Of a DNA stretch of 64,000 nucleotides, positions 34,905 through 44,360 are shown one piece after another. Both the position numbers and the translations under genes were made by a program. Within the stretch, counting starts at the first letter, position 1. The number at the start of each line of letters is the position of its first letter. Origin of the DNA: Bacteroidales bacterium UBA5349 (GTDB lineage Bacteria; Bacteroidota; Bacteroidia; Bacteroidales; Tenuifilaceae); contig DHQB01000020.1 of assembly GCA_002410065.1 (NCBI GenBank), forward strand, positions 186,001 to 250,000, given 5' to 3'. The notes beneath the pieces are model-generated. The model did not search any database, was not told where the DNA came from, and worked only from the letters and a program-made list of their open reading frames with translations.

Positions 34905-36073
34905 TAAACAAACTCCCCTTTATCGCTCTTTATTATTAGCTTATTGCCCTTCTCGCGCTTATGGCACGAACCAATAATACGAGCATCCACCCCAAACTCT
35001 TTGGCTATTGCCACAATATCATCAGCATATTCGGGGAAAGCATATATTTCGAACCGATGGCCCATATTAAATACTTTGTACATCTCTTCCCAATCTGTAC
35101 CCGACTCTTTTTGAATAATATCAAAAAGCGGAGGAACGGGGAATAGGTTATCCTTAACTACCATAAGTTCATCAACAAAGTTCATCACCTTAGTTTGCGC
35201 CCCACCTGAGCAATGAATCATACCGTGAATTACAGCTCGGTAGTTCGATAATATTTCTTTAATTACAGGAGCATAAGTTCTTGTAGGACTTAGCATCAAC
35301 TTACCTGCAGTAACGCCAACCTCTTCAACAGTGTCGGTTAGTTTATAACTCCCTGAATATACCAAGTCCTTATCCACAAGCGCATCATAACTCTCGGGAT
35401 ATTTTTTGGCCAAATAACTTGAAAATACATCGTGGCGCGCAGAGGTTAACCCGTTGCTTCCCATCCCCCCATTGTATTCATCCTCATATTTTGCCTGACC
35501 ATATGAACTCAAACCAATAATTACATCACCATCACGAATATTGGCATTATCAATTACCTCCGAGCGCTGCAAGCGTGCAGTAACCGTTGAATCGACAATA
35601 ACGGTACGAACTAAATCGCCAACATCAGCGGTTTCGCCACCTGTTAACTGAATTCCTACCCCAAGCTCTCTCATTCTCTGGCAAAACTCCTCGGTGCCTC
35701 TAATAATCTCACCAATTACCTCTCCTGGTATTAGGTTCTTATTCCGCCCAATGGTTGACGACAAAAGTATATTATCGGTAACCCCAACACACAACAAGTC
35801 ATCAATATTCATAACAATAGCATCTTGGGCTATACCTCTCCATACTGAAAGGTCGCCCGTTTCTCGCCAATACATGTATGCAAGTGATGATTTGGTTCCG
35901 GCGCCATCAGCATGCATAGCAATGCAATGATTTTGGCTACCGGTGAGTGAATCGGCCACAATTTTACAGAATGCCTTAGGGAAAAGGCCTTTATCGAGAT
36001 TGCTAATTGCAGCATGAACATCCTCCTTTGAAGCGGAGACTCCTCTTTGTGAATATCGAAATTTATTGGACAT
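34901..36073 (-). CDS. PurM-like AIR synthase-family protein
   Basis: A 390-residue member of the AIR synthase / phosphoribosylformylglycinamidine cyclo-ligase superfamily, which makes 5-aminoimidazole ribotide in purine synthesis. Seen: YSQRGVSASKEDVHAAI at the N-terminus, ADGAGTKSSLAY near 55-66, AQDAIVMNIDDLLCVGV near 82-98, and QLTGGETADVGDLVRTVI near 142-159. It is longer than E. coli PurM (about 345) and of the Bacteroidota type often labelled AIR synthase-related. I give no symbol because a second, canonical purM might exist elsewhere. It is last in the group with the PorE-like and DUF6150 genes. Confidence 0.82.
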   Translation of the reverse strand: MSNKFRYSQRGVSASKEDVHAAISNLDKGLFPKAFCKIVADSLTGSQNHCIAMHADGAGTKSSLAYMYWRETGDLSVWRGIAQDAIVMNIDDLLCVGVTDNILLSSTIGRNKNLIPGEVIGEIIRGTEEFCQRMRELGVGIQLTGGETADVGDLVRTVIVDSTVTARLQRSEVIDNANIRDGDVIIGLSSYGQAKYEDEYNGGMGSNGLTSARHDVFSSYLAKKYPESYDALVDKDLVYSGSYKLTDTVEEVGVTAGKLMLSPTRTYAPVIKEILSNYRAVIHGMIHCSGGAQTKVMNFVDELMVVKDNLFPVPPLFDIIQKESGTDWEEMYKVFNMGHRFEIYAFPEYADDIVAIAKEFGVDARIIGSCHKREKGNKLIIKSDKGEFVY

Positions 36074-36093
36074 TTTTTGAGAATAGAAATTGC

Positions 36094-36450
36094 TTATGGT
36101 TTAACTTTTTTCTTATTCGACAACAGGCTTTTCTTGCTCTCGTTTAGCCATTTGCTCTCCTTTACGGTATCAACTAACCATATCTTCAGATCGGATTCGC
36201 CCTCATCATCCACAAAAAACACAATTACGTCGGCTTCATAATCAAACCGCATATCCATCCAAAGGCCTGTACGGGTTAACTCCTTCTCATCCCAAACAAA
36301 ACATACCCACAGATCGGCCTGATCTGGCTCGTCAACCGGAAAGATCTTTATAGAGGCTTGTTCAGGGAAATCAGCCTGAAAAATTTTCTGGCCATAACCT
36401 GGTAAGCAAGCAAAACCCAGGAGAGCAAACAAGAGGGTCAGTCGTAGCAT
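36094..36450 (-). CDS. Small secreted DUF6150-like protein
   Basis: A 118-residue protein with a signal peptide (MLRLTLLFALLGFACLPGYG, cut after GYGQ). The mature part has repeats of the pattern x-F-x-V-D-x-x-x-E-A/S-D-L (VDEPDQADLWVCFV, FDYEADVIVFFVDD, ESDLKIWLVDT), which I recognise as the DUF6150 repeat. The C-terminus is very lysine-rich. It lies 19 bases after the PorE-like gene and 20 before the purM-like gene, so all three are probably one transcript. Function is unknown. Confidence 0.65.
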   Translation of the reverse strand: MLRLTLLFALLGFACLPGYGQKIFQADFPEQASIKIFPVDEPDQADLWVCFVWDEKELTRTGLWMDMRFDYEADVIVFFVDDEGESDLKIWLVDTVKESKWLNESKKSLLSNKKKVKP

Positions 36451-36469
36451 TTAGCTGTAAAGTATCGAA

Positions 36470-38458
36470 TTATTGTGCCTTATAGTCGGTGCTCAACACT
36501 CTGAACTCAGTTCTACGGTTAATTTGATGAACGGTTTCTTTCTGATCTTCGGAACTTAGCTTATCGATTAATTTCTCATCGAGTTTTGCACCACTAGCAA
36601 GGAATGGATATTGCTGTTGTAATAGCGCATCAACAACCTTAGGCTGCGATTGTGCATAACCTTTTGCACGTAACCTTTCGGTTGGGATTCCTTTTTCTAT
36701 CAGGTAGTTTACAACCGACTGCGCTCTTTTCTGCGATAGGTCGTAGTTATAATCAAGTGTTCCTCGACTATCGGTATGAGCGCCCAACTCAATTATAATG
36801 GTTGGGTTCTCATTCAGTACCTCAACTAGCCTGTCGAGCGCTGCCATAGATTCTGTTCTTAGCTCCCAACGATCATAATCGTAGAAGATATTTGGCAACT
36901 CAATTGGACGGGCAGTAGAGGTAAGTTTAATAGTCATTTCAAAATCAGTACTCTCAGTAATTCCCTTAGTTGTTTCTCTGCCTCGGCCATTTAGGTAGCC
37001 AGTTTTTGATGCAACCAAAACATAATCGGTATTTGGGTTAAGCATAAAGCGGAATGCGCCATCATCCTTTGTTTTAGTATCAGCAATTAACCCATCGCTA
37101 CCAACAAGTTGCACATTAGCATCAGCCAACAAACCTCCTGATTTATCATCGCGAACCTCACCAATTAAGTTAAATAAAATCTCGGGTAAATAGAAAAGAT
37201 AAACGTTATCGCCTCCCCTTGCACCTAAGTCTCTGCGTCTTGATGAGAAATAACCCGCTTCACGTTCTTTCTCAAAAGCAATCCCAAAATCATCGGATGG
37301 TGAATTAATGGGGTAGCGCATGTTCTCAACCTTCCATCCATCTCCATCCTCCAAAGGTGTTGCACGAAAAATGTCTAAACCTCCCATTCCAGGATGACCA
37401 TCGGATGAGAAGTATAGTGTTCCATCGGAATGGATAAATGGAAACATCTCATTCATTGGAGTATTAATCTCTGGTCCAAGGTTTATAGGCTCCCCCCAGC
37501 TATCGCTTGGGGTGGTTCTGGTAACTTTCCACAAATCCTTTCCACCGTAACCACCAGGGATATTACTAACAAAATAAAGTGTTAACTCATCTGCCGATAT
37601 GGATGGGTGAGCAACAACCATACTATCGGCTGCAATGGGAACCGCAACGGGTGATAACCACCCTTGCTCAGTTCGCTCGCTCAGCATTATCTCACAACCC
37701 AACTTATTGCGTTTGCTTGTTCTACAGCGTGTAAAATACATCTTCTTAAAATCAGCGGTTAAAGATGGTGTACCCTCATCATCGGGAGTATTAATACTCT
37801 CATCTAATGAACGTGGACTGCTCCAAGTACCACGCTTATCGCGCTGCGATATGTATATGTCTGTAAATTTTTCGCCTGTCCCAGCATGATTTTTTGATCC
37901 GGTAGCCTCTTCGCGTGAAGTAGTAAAAAGCAGTGTGGTGTAGTCATCGGAAGCATAAGCTGGACTAAAATCGCTCTGCTTACTGTTAATAGCCCTCATG
38001 TTTACAATCTCATACCCTGCAGGGGTTTCCTTCCACTTTTTGGCTAGTTCACACGATTCAACCCTAACCGCAGAAAGGGGATCGTTAGGCACTAATTCTT
38101 TGTATTTTTGATACTGCTCAATAGCCTCATCGTATTTCTCGCCCATTTTTAGCATCTCAGCATAGTAGAAAAAAACTTTAGGATCGGGTGCATCGCGCAT
38201 AATTGCTTTAGAGTACCAAATCTCGGCTTGCCTAGCATCGCCCATTAGCCTGTAGCATTCGGCAATACGCTGAAGATAAACGCCCATTTCTTCTTTAGGC
38301 ACTTTATCCAAATCTCGACGATACAGTTCCACAGCCTCAAAATATCCACCTGCTTCGTAAAATGCATTTGCTCTTTTTAAACGAGCGGTTTGCGATACAC
38401 CATCAATGCAAATGCTTACAAAAATTACTGCAAATATTACTTTGGCTATCAGTTTCAT
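36470..38458 (-). CDS. PorE-like TPR / beta-propeller / OmpA-domain protein
   Basis: About 662 residues from the ATG at 38458 (an earlier ATG at 38476 is less likely). Order of domains: signal peptide, TPR repeats (about 20-125), a WD40/PD40-like beta-propeller (about 150-405, e.g. GTPSLTADFKKMYFTRCR, HPSISADELTLYFVSN), a carboxypeptidase-regulatory-like domain (about 410-510) and a C-terminal OmpA peptidoglycan-binding domain (ELGAHTDSRGTLDYNYDLS, SQKRAQSVVNYLIEKGIP). This architecture matches PorE of type IX secretion, which links the outer-membrane machinery to the cell wall. Bacteroidota carry several paralogues, so I give no symbol. Confidence 0.8.
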   Translation of the reverse strand: MKLIAKVIFAVIFVSICIDGVSQTARLKRANAFYEAGGYFEAVELYRRDLDKVPKEEMGVYLQRIAECYRLMGDARQAEIWYSKAIMRDAPDPKVFFYYAEMLKMGEKYDEAIEQYQKYKELVPNDPLSAVRVESCELAKKWKETPAGYEIVNMRAINSKQSDFSPAYASDDYTTLLFTTSREEATGSKNHAGTGEKFTDIYISQRDKRGTWSSPRSLDESINTPDDEGTPSLTADFKKMYFTRCRTSKRNKLGCEIMLSERTEQGWLSPVAVPIAADSMVVAHPSISADELTLYFVSNIPGGYGGKDLWKVTRTTPSDSWGEPINLGPEINTPMNEMFPFIHSDGTLYFSSDGHPGMGGLDIFRATPLEDGDGWKVENMRYPINSPSDDFGIAFEKEREAGYFSSRRRDLGARGGDNVYLFYLPEILFNLIGEVRDDKSGGLLADANVQLVGSDGLIADTKTKDDGAFRFMLNPNTDYVLVASKTGYLNGRGRETTKGITESTDFEMTIKLTSTARPIELPNIFYDYDRWELRTESMAALDRLVEVLNENPTIIIELGAHTDSRGTLDYNYDLSQKRAQSVVNYLIEKGIPTERLRAKGYAQSQPKVVDALLQQQYPFLASGAKLDEKLIDKLSSEDQKETVHQINRRTEFRVLSTDYKAQ

Positions 38459-38786
38459 ACTATCAGTTATTATCAATTGCTATTACTTAATGGGTTGGTA
38501 CGTAAAATTAGCGATTTTATTGTATAGTTCGGGCACCCAATCCCCTAAACCTTGTAAAAGTAAACATATTTTCTAAAACTATCTATCTAAGCATACGAAA
38601 ATGAACTTTTAACAAATTAAGGCTCTCATTTATTGGTTGACTGTCAATGCTTCATAATTTATTATACATTGGCTGGTCAATAAATATCGATGAATTCAGT
38701 GTATTTTTAAATACCTTTGCAAAATCTTTTAAACAAAGACAATACATTGTTCGTTATTTATAGACAAAATAATTACACACATCAAG
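38459..38786. other. 328-base divergent gap between the PorE-like gene and gpmI
   Basis: No coding frame worth reporting. A minus-strand TACTTTTA box (38553-38560) could serve the PorE-like gene and a plus-strand TACCTTTG (38712-38719) could serve gpmI. Nothing else recognised. Confidence 0.5.
38712..38719 (+). promoter_or_regulatory. Probable gpmI promoter -7 box
   Basis: TACCTTTG matches TAnnTTTG exactly, 67 bases before the gpmI ATG. No clear -33 TTTG at the usual distance. Confidence 0.45.
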
Positions 38787-40310
38787 ATGAAGATAAATAG
38801 CAAGGTACTTCTAATGATCCTCGATGGATGGGGAATTGGCAAAGGCGATAAAAGTGATGTTATAGCATCAACCCACCCCGAGAATATGACCAAACTTCAG
38901 CAAACATACCCAACTGCTCAATTACTTACAAGTGGCGAGAATGTTGGTTTGCCCGATGGGCAAATGGGAAACTCAGAGGTAGGCCACCTCAACATAGGTT
39001 CAGGCAGAATTGTATACCAGGATCTGGTGCGCATAAACAAGGAGATTAAGGAGGGGAAAATTAACAGTAATCCAGAACTTACTAAAGCATTTCAGTTTGC
39101 TAAAGACAATAATGTTTCTGTCCATTTCCTTGGCTTAGTGTCCAATGGAGGTGTTCACTCAATGGATACACACCTGTATAAGCTTTGCGACTTGACCAAA
39201 GATTACGGCTTAAAAAAGGTTTTTATTCATGCATTAACCGATGGCCGCGACACAGATCCCCAAAGTGGATTGGGCTTTATCCTTAACCTTGAAAAACACT
39301 TAGAAAAAAGCAATGGGACCATTGCTTCGCTTATTGGACGGTACTACACAATGGATCGCGATAAGCGATGGGAACGCATTAAGGAAGGGTACGATCTTTT
39401 AGTAAGCGGGAAGGGTAAAAAGACTACTAGCATTATTAAAGCCGTTGAGGAATCGTATGCCGAAGGCATTACCGACGAGTTTATTAAGCCAGTTGTTAGG
39501 GTAGACGAAAACAACAATCCTATTGGAACTATTAAGGAGAATGATGTTGTTATCTGTTTTAATTTCCGTACCGATCGGCTTCGCGAAATCACCATTGCTC
39601 TTACACAAACAGATATGCCTGAGCATGGCATGAAAACCCTACCCCTTCATTATGTTACCTTAACTAACTACGATGGTTCGTTTAAAAATATTAACGTAGC
39701 ATACGATAAAGATAATTTACTGAACACCATTGGCGAAGTGGTTTCAAATGCTGGTCTTAAACAGCTTAGAATTGCCGAAACTGAGAAATACGCCCACGTA
39801 ACCTTCTTTTTTTCTGGCGGAAGAGAAAAAATATTCGATGGTGAAAACAGGATTCTTGTTCCTTCGCCCAAAGTTGCTACCTACGATTTGCAACCCGAGA
39901 TGAGCGCCTTTATAGTAAAGGATGCCATTGTTGAGGAGATGAACACTGCAAAGCCTGATTTCATCTGCTTAAACTTTGCCAATGGCGATATGGTTGGGCA
40001 TACTGGGGTTTATAGCGCTATTCAAAAGGCAGTAAAAGCAGTTGACCAATGCGTTGGTGAAGTAGTTGATGCTGCAAAGGCCAATGGCTATACCGTAATT
40101 ATAATTGCCGATCACGGCAATGCCGATTATGCTGTTAATGCTGATGGATCTCCTAATACAGCACACTCACTTAACCCTGTACCAATTGTCCTTGTATCCG
40201 ATAAGTACAAAAAAGTAAACAGCGGAATTCTTGCTGATGTAGCACCAACCATTCTCAACATTATGGGCTTACCCATTCCGTCAGAGATGACAGGGAAAGT
40301 GCTTTGTTAG
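38787..40310 (+). CDS. gpmI: 2,3-bisphosphoglycerate-independent phosphoglycerate mutase
   Basis: The manganese-dependent mutase converting 3- to 2-phosphoglycerate in glycolysis. A 507-residue alkaline phosphatase-superfamily protein. Seen: metal-binding [13 protein letters not shown] near 9-21, the phospho-serine in [14 protein letters not shown] near 58-71, [16 protein letters not shown] near 150-165, [12 protein letters not shown] near 398-409, and [13 protein letters not shown] near 438-450. The length is normal. The DUF3109 gene follows 33 bases downstream and may be co-transcribed. Confidence 0.93.
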   Translation: MKINSKVLLMILDGWGIGKGDKSDVIASTHPENMTKLQQTYPTAQLLTSGENVGLPDGQMGNSEVGHLNIGSGRIVYQDLVRINKEIKEGKINSNPELTKAFQFAKDNNVSVHFLGLVSNGGVHSMDTHLYKLCDLTKDYGLKKVFIHALTDGRDTDPQSGLGFILNLEKHLEKSNGTIASLIGRYYTMDRDKRWERIKEGYDLLVSGKGKKTTSIIKAVEESYAEGITDEFIKPVVRVDENNNPIGTIKENDVVICFNFRTDRLREITIALTQTDMPEHGMKTLPLHYVTLTNYDGSFKNINVAYDKDNLLNTIGEVVSNAGLKQLRIAETEKYAHVTFFFSGGREKIFDGENRILVPSPKVATYDLQPEMSAFIVKDAIVEEMNTAKPDFICLNFANGDMVGHTGVYSAIQKAVKAVDQCVGEVVDAAKANGYTVIIIADHGNADYAVNADGSPNTAHSLNPVPIVLVSDKYKKVNSGILADVAPTILNIMGLPIPSEMTGKVLC

Positions 40311-40343
40311 TAATTATATTAATACCAATAGTTCAGATTAATC

Positions 40344-40922
40344 ATGATCCAAATTGACGATAAGCTCATTAGCTTCGATATTTTCGAAAAACATTTCTGC
40401 TGCGATTTACCCAAATGCCTTGGAATATGCTGTGTTCACGGGCAATCAGGAGCTCCTATAGAACCTGAAGAGATATTGATGCTGGAACAGGAGCTGGAAC
40501 AGATTAAACCTTTCCTAAAGCCTTCGGGAATAAAAGCAATCAACAAGCAAGGGGTGGCTATTATGGATCTTGATGGGGATATGGTTACCCCCCTAATCAA
40601 CAACGAGGAGTGTGCCTTTTCCATCGAAGAGAATGGCGTTACCATTTGTGCAATTGAAAAAGCATGGCTAAACGGAAAGGTTAAATTCCGAAAGCCTATT
40701 TCGTGTCATCTTTACCCTATTCGGGCTAAAAAATACCCCACATTCACAGCCCTTAACTACGATCAGTGGAGCATTTGCGATCCAGCAAAAGTTCTTGGGC
40801 AAAACGAGGGTATTGCTGTTTTCCGTTTTTTAAAGGATGCCATTATTAGGGCTTACGGAAAAAAGTTTTACGATGAGATGGAGGAAGCAGCTAAATATTT
40901 GCAGGAGCAGAATATCGAATAA
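40344..40922 (+). CDS. DUF3109 family cysteine-rich protein
   Basis: A 192-residue cytoplasmic protein with a cysteine set likely to bind zinc or an iron-sulphur cluster: HFCCDLPKCLGICCVHG near the N-terminus, EECAFS in the middle, TICAIEKAW, then KPISCHLYPIRAKKYP and WSICDP. This pattern is the DUF3109 family, widespread in Bacteroidota and related to CxxCxxCC-type proteins. No function is assigned. It may form an operon with gpmI. Confidence 0.82.
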   Translation: MIQIDDKLISFDIFEKHFCCDLPKCLGICCVHGQSGAPIEPEEILMLEQELEQIKPFLKPSGIKAINKQGVAIMDLDGDMVTPLINNEECAFSIEENGVTICAIEKAWLNGKVKFRKPISCHLYPIRAKKYPTFTALNYDQWSICDPAKVLGQNEGIAVFRFLKDAIIRAYGKKFYDEMEEAAKYLQEQNIE

Positions 40923-41226
40923 TTCATTACAAAAATTTTAATCAGCCTTTAGATATTTACCCTTTAAATTAGGGAAATTTATTCTTTTCATACTACAGAC
41001 TACTCCTTGGTTAGGGTGCATTTCCCCTTTTATGCAAAGTTAAACTTTAGCTAACATTAACGCATTGTTTGGAGTTACTATTCATCCTACTCTGTTATTG
41101 TATCAAGGGATTAAAATTGGCTATAACGAAGTATTAAACCCCCTTAATGCAGGTAAAATCTATGGTATGCTCCCATTTTTTTAGTAATATTACAGCACGA
41201 TAATTAATTACCAAAATAAAATAGTT
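40923..41226. other. 304-base gap without recognised features
   Basis: AT-rich, with stop codons in all frames. I see no tRNA-like fold, no strong hairpin and no exact TAnnTTTG box pointing at the downstream dipeptidase gene. Confidence 0.5.
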
Positions 41227-42600
41227 ATGAACTACATTAAGAAGTATGTTGAGGAGAACAAGGATCGCTTTCTCGATGAACTTTTTGGGTTACTCCGCAT
41301 CCCATCAATAAGTTCAATCGCCGATCATAAGCCTGATATGCGCAAATGCGCTGAATACTGGAAAGAGCAAATACTAAAAGCCGGAGCAGACAAAGCGGAG
41401 GTTATGGAAACCGAAGGCCACCCAGTTGTTTATGGCGAGAAGATGATTGACCCATCGGCGCCTACAGTGCTAGTATATGCTCACTATGATGTTATGCCTG
41501 TTGACCCAATTGAACTATGGAACACTAAACCTTTTGAGCCAGTTGTGAAAGACGGTAAAATTTGGGCAAGAGGTGCCGACGACGACAAAGGTCAGGGTTT
41601 TATGCACGCCAAAGCCTTTGAGTTGATGCTCAAAACCAATAACCTGCCCTGCAACGTTAAGTTTATGATTGAAGGTGAGGAGGAGGTTGGATCGCCTAAC
41701 CTTGGCAAATGGCTCGACCAGAACAAGGAAATGCTTAAGGCCGATATTATTCTTGTGTCGGATACCTCATTGCTTGGCAAGGATGAGCCCTCAATTACCA
41801 CAGGACTAAGGGGTTTAGCATACGTTGAGGTTGAGGTAACTGGACCCAATGCCGATCTCCATTCCGGTCTGTTTGGCGGTGCAGTGGCAAATCCTATAAA
41901 TATCCTAAATAAGCTAATTGCCTCGCTTCACGATAAGAATAACCACATTACCATCCCAGGGTTTTACGATGATGTTATGGATGTTGACCCTGCAGAAAGA
42001 GCAGAGATGAACAAAGCTCCTTTTAGCAAAGATGAATACAAGAAAGCCCTTGACATAAAAAAGGTTTGGGGTGAGAAAGGATACACTACACTTGAGCGCG
42101 TTGGTATTAGGCCCACACTTGACGTAAATGGCATTTGGGGAGGATATATTGGCGAAGGCGCCAAAACCGTTTTACCCTCAAAAGCATATGCAAAAATATC
42201 AATGAGACTTGTGCCCAACCAGGAGCATAATAAAATTGCTGAACTATTTGCAAAGCACTTTGAGGCTATAGCGCCACCTTATGTTAAAGTTAAGGTAAAA
42301 CCTCTTCACGGTGGACAAGGATATGTATCGCCAACTGACAGCCCTGCTTACCTAGCAGCAAGCAAAGCAATGGAGGATACTTTTGGTAAAAAACCAATCC
42401 CATACCGTAGCGGTGGTAGCATACCAATTATCAGCACATTCGAAGAAAAACTAGGAATTAAATCAATCCTTATGGGCTTTGGCCTCAGCTCCGATGCTAT
42501 TCACTCGCCAAACGAGAATTACCCACTTGAGCAATTCTTCAAAGGAATTGAAACAATTCCTCTATTCTACAAGTACTTTGCAGAGATAATGAAGAAGTAG
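41227..42600 (+). CDS. M20-family dipeptidase
   Basis: A 457-residue zinc peptidase of the M20 CNDP-like branch, which cleaves dipeptides or short peptides. Seen: VYAHYDVMPVDP near 80-91, RGADDDKGQGF near 117-127, the base and metal ligands in EGEEEVGSPN near 150-159, VSDTSLLGKDEPSITTGL near 177-194, and the dimerisation domain beginning ADLHSGLFGGAVANP near 217-231. There is no signal peptide, so it acts in the cytoplasm. It is followed by a strong terminator. Confidence 0.88.
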   Translation: MNYIKKYVEENKDRFLDELFGLLRIPSISSIADHKPDMRKCAEYWKEQILKAGADKAEVMETEGHPVVYGEKMIDPSAPTVLVYAHYDVMPVDPIELWNTKPFEPVVKDGKIWARGADDDKGQGFMHAKAFELMLKTNNLPCNVKFMIEGEEEVGSPNLGKWLDQNKEMLKADIILVSDTSLLGKDEPSITTGLRGLAYVEVEVTGPNADLHSGLFGGAVANPINILNKLIASLHDKNNHITIPGFYDDVMDVDPAERAEMNKAPFSKDEYKKALDIKKVWGEKGYTTLERVGIRPTLDVNGIWGGYIGEGAKTVLPSKAYAKISMRLVPNQEHNKIAELFAKHFEAIAPPYVKVKVKPLHGGQGYVSPTDSPAYLAASKAMEDTFGKKPIPYRSGGSIPIISTFEEKLGIKSILMGFGLSSDAIHSPNENYPLEQFFKGIETIPLFYKYFAEIMKK

Positions 42601-42617
42601 TTTACTGACCACATTAC

Positions 42618-42652
42618 AAAAATCCCGATCAAAATAGATCGGGATTTTTTTT
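42618..42652 (+). terminator. Rho-independent terminator after the dipeptidase
   Basis: A perfect 13-base stem, AAAAATCCCGATC with GATCGGGATTTTT, loop AAAATA, ending in a run of eight T. Confidence 0.92.
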
Positions 42653-42711
42653 GCCAAATCTGCTGAATATTCCTTCTGTTTTGCTAACTTGCATAACAAA
42701 CTACTCGTGCC

Positions 42712-43245
42712 ATGACGCTTAAAAAAACATCATTCGTTCTGCTTGCCATAACCCTTATGCTCACAACAATCTCGTGTCATAGGGATGCAGAAACAATCAA
42801 TAAAATTATTACAAAACAGCAGATAGCAGAAGATGCCATAAAGAAATGGATGATTAGCAGTAAGGATTATCCACACTATAAACCCATTGTTTTTGGCGAT
42901 TTAACACCACGCTATGAAAAATCGGCAAGTACCCTTCAACTATCAATCCTTATAGGCGAAGAAGAAGCCAAACCTTATAAAGAGAGAAATACGCAGCGAC
43001 TCGATAGCCTTAAAAACGAACTTAATAAGCACAAAAGTTATTTGCTGGGCTACATTATTCCTCACAAATTTCAGGAAAAAAATATTGCTGGGGAAACCCT
43101 GTCACAGGAACTTCTCTTTTTTCTCGATACAACTCTTACGGTAGCCTCTGCGCTTAGTCCAGAGTCTTTCGACTATATACTTGACGAAAAAGTATTCTTT
43201 AGACTAGACTCAATTTTTGTAGAAGAAACAATTCCTTTAGAATAA
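42712..43245 (+). CDS. Hypothetical lipoprotein
   Basis: A 177-residue protein with a lipoprotein signal (hydrophobic stretch then TTISC, cysteine near 22). The mature part is rich in Lys, Glu and Leu and looks helical, with a Lys/Asn-rich middle (SLKNELNKHKSYLLGYIIPH). I recognise no family. Its last bases overlap the 3' end of the convergent lipoate ligase gene (43237-43245). Confidence 0.7.
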   Translation: MTLKKTSFVLLAITLMLTTISCHRDAETINKIITKQQIAEDAIKKWMISSKDYPHYKPIVFGDLTPRYEKSASTLQLSILIGEEEAKPYKERNTQRLDSLKNELNKHKSYLLGYIIPHKFQEKNIAGETLSQELLFFLDTTLTVASALSPESFDYILDEKVFFRLDSIFVEETIPLE

Positions 43246-44205
43246 CTCCTTTTTAAGTTGATCAATTAAGGGTTGATTAAAGTTGGCTTTCTTTAATGAT
43301 TCTTCTACCGAGCCAGCACTATGAGGTAATCCTATAAGGCAGTTCTCTAACTCTTTTGTATCAAAGGATTTCAAGGTAGCCTTCACTGTTGCAATTACTA
43401 TTACACCCTTTTCAACAATAAGATTAACTTCTAGGCTCTGGTTATCAAGGGTTATTATCCTGTTTAGTGAGTAGGTTGGAGAATAGCCAAAATTCCACTC
43501 CCACTTACTATATTTCTCATTGATTAAAGTCTGTATTTGAGAGTTATCGTGTTGGTTAAAAGAATATTCAGTAGCAATGTTACTCCGCTCAACTATAAAG
43601 TTGAAAAGATAATCGGCAAAATGTTCAACTGAAAAACCATTTGTTAAGAAATCGGAAATATTTGCTGTACTTGACCGAACCGATTTTACAGCCCTCTCGC
43701 TGCTATACCTGTCCTCACTAACATATAGCATATTAGCCAAAACGCTTAACTCTGTGGAGAACAAAAGGGTACCGTGATGCATTACGCGCTGCTTAAACAC
43801 ATGCTCGGCATTACCGGAAACCTTTAATCCATTAACGGTAAGGCTGTTGTTTCCTTCGAACTTTGCCTCAATACCAAGTGAGGACAACATCTCAACAATA
43901 GGTTTTGTAAAACCTTTAAAATCGACTAAAGCGCCCAGCTCGCCATTTCGAATAAAGCAAAAGTTAACGTTTCCCAAATCGTGGTACACCGCCCCCCCAC
44001 CCGATATTCTGCGTACCACGTCAATACCATTTTTCTGAGCGTACATAAAATTAATCTCCGCAATAGCATTCTGATGCTTACCTACTATAACTGATGGTGA
44101 ATTACGGTAAACGTAGAAAACATCCTCCGTAAAACTCCTAAGGAGGTACTCCTCTGCAGCTATATTAAAGTATGGATTTAATAAGGGCGATTTAATACAG
44201 AGCAT
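43237..44205 (-). CDS. lplA: Lipoate-protein ligase A-type protein
   Basis: A 322-residue ligase that attaches lipoate (or octanoate) to lipoyl domains of the 2-oxoacid dehydrogenases and the glycine cleavage system. Seen: NPYFNIAAEEYLLRSF near 10-25, RRISGGGAVYHDLGNVNFCF near 66-85, NGLKVSGNAEHVFKQRVMHH near 125-144 with the catalytic lysine, and HGTLLFSTE after it. A C-terminal accessory domain follows (about 225-322). It stands alone between a lipoprotein gene and the susCD locus. Confidence 0.88.
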   Translation of the reverse strand: MLCIKSPLLNPYFNIAAEEYLLRSFTEDVFYVYRNSPSVIVGKHQNAIAEINFMYAQKNGIDVVRRISGGGAVYHDLGNVNFCFIRNGELGALVDFKGFTKPIVEMLSSLGIEAKFEGNNSLTVNGLKVSGNAEHVFKQRVMHHGTLLFSTELSVLANMLYVSEDRYSSERAVKSVRSSTANISDFLTNGFSVEHFADYLFNFIVERSNIATEYSFNQHDNSQIQTLINEKYSKWEWNFGYSPTYSLNRIITLDNQSLEVNLIVEKGVIVIATVKATLKSFDTKELENCLIGLPHSAGSVEESLKKANFNQPLIDQLKKELF

Positions 44206-44310
44206 GGGTAATTAGATGGTAAAAAAATTAAATTTTAGAAATAGAAATACTATAGAAAGGTTCATTGGACGAATGTGTACCTAAGCCAAAATTAAGGTTT
44301 TCTTTATAAT

Positions 44311-44340
44311 AAAAAAAGAGGCTGCATAAGCAGCCCCTTT
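44311..44340 (-). terminator. Terminator of the susCD operon
   Basis: GGCTGC (44320-44325) pairs with GCAGCC (44330-44335) around ATAA, with flanking A/T pairs. The A-run at 44311-44317 is a U-tract on the minus strand, just after the susD stop. Confidence 0.85.
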
Positions 44341-44360
44341 AAATAAGTAACAGTTAAATA

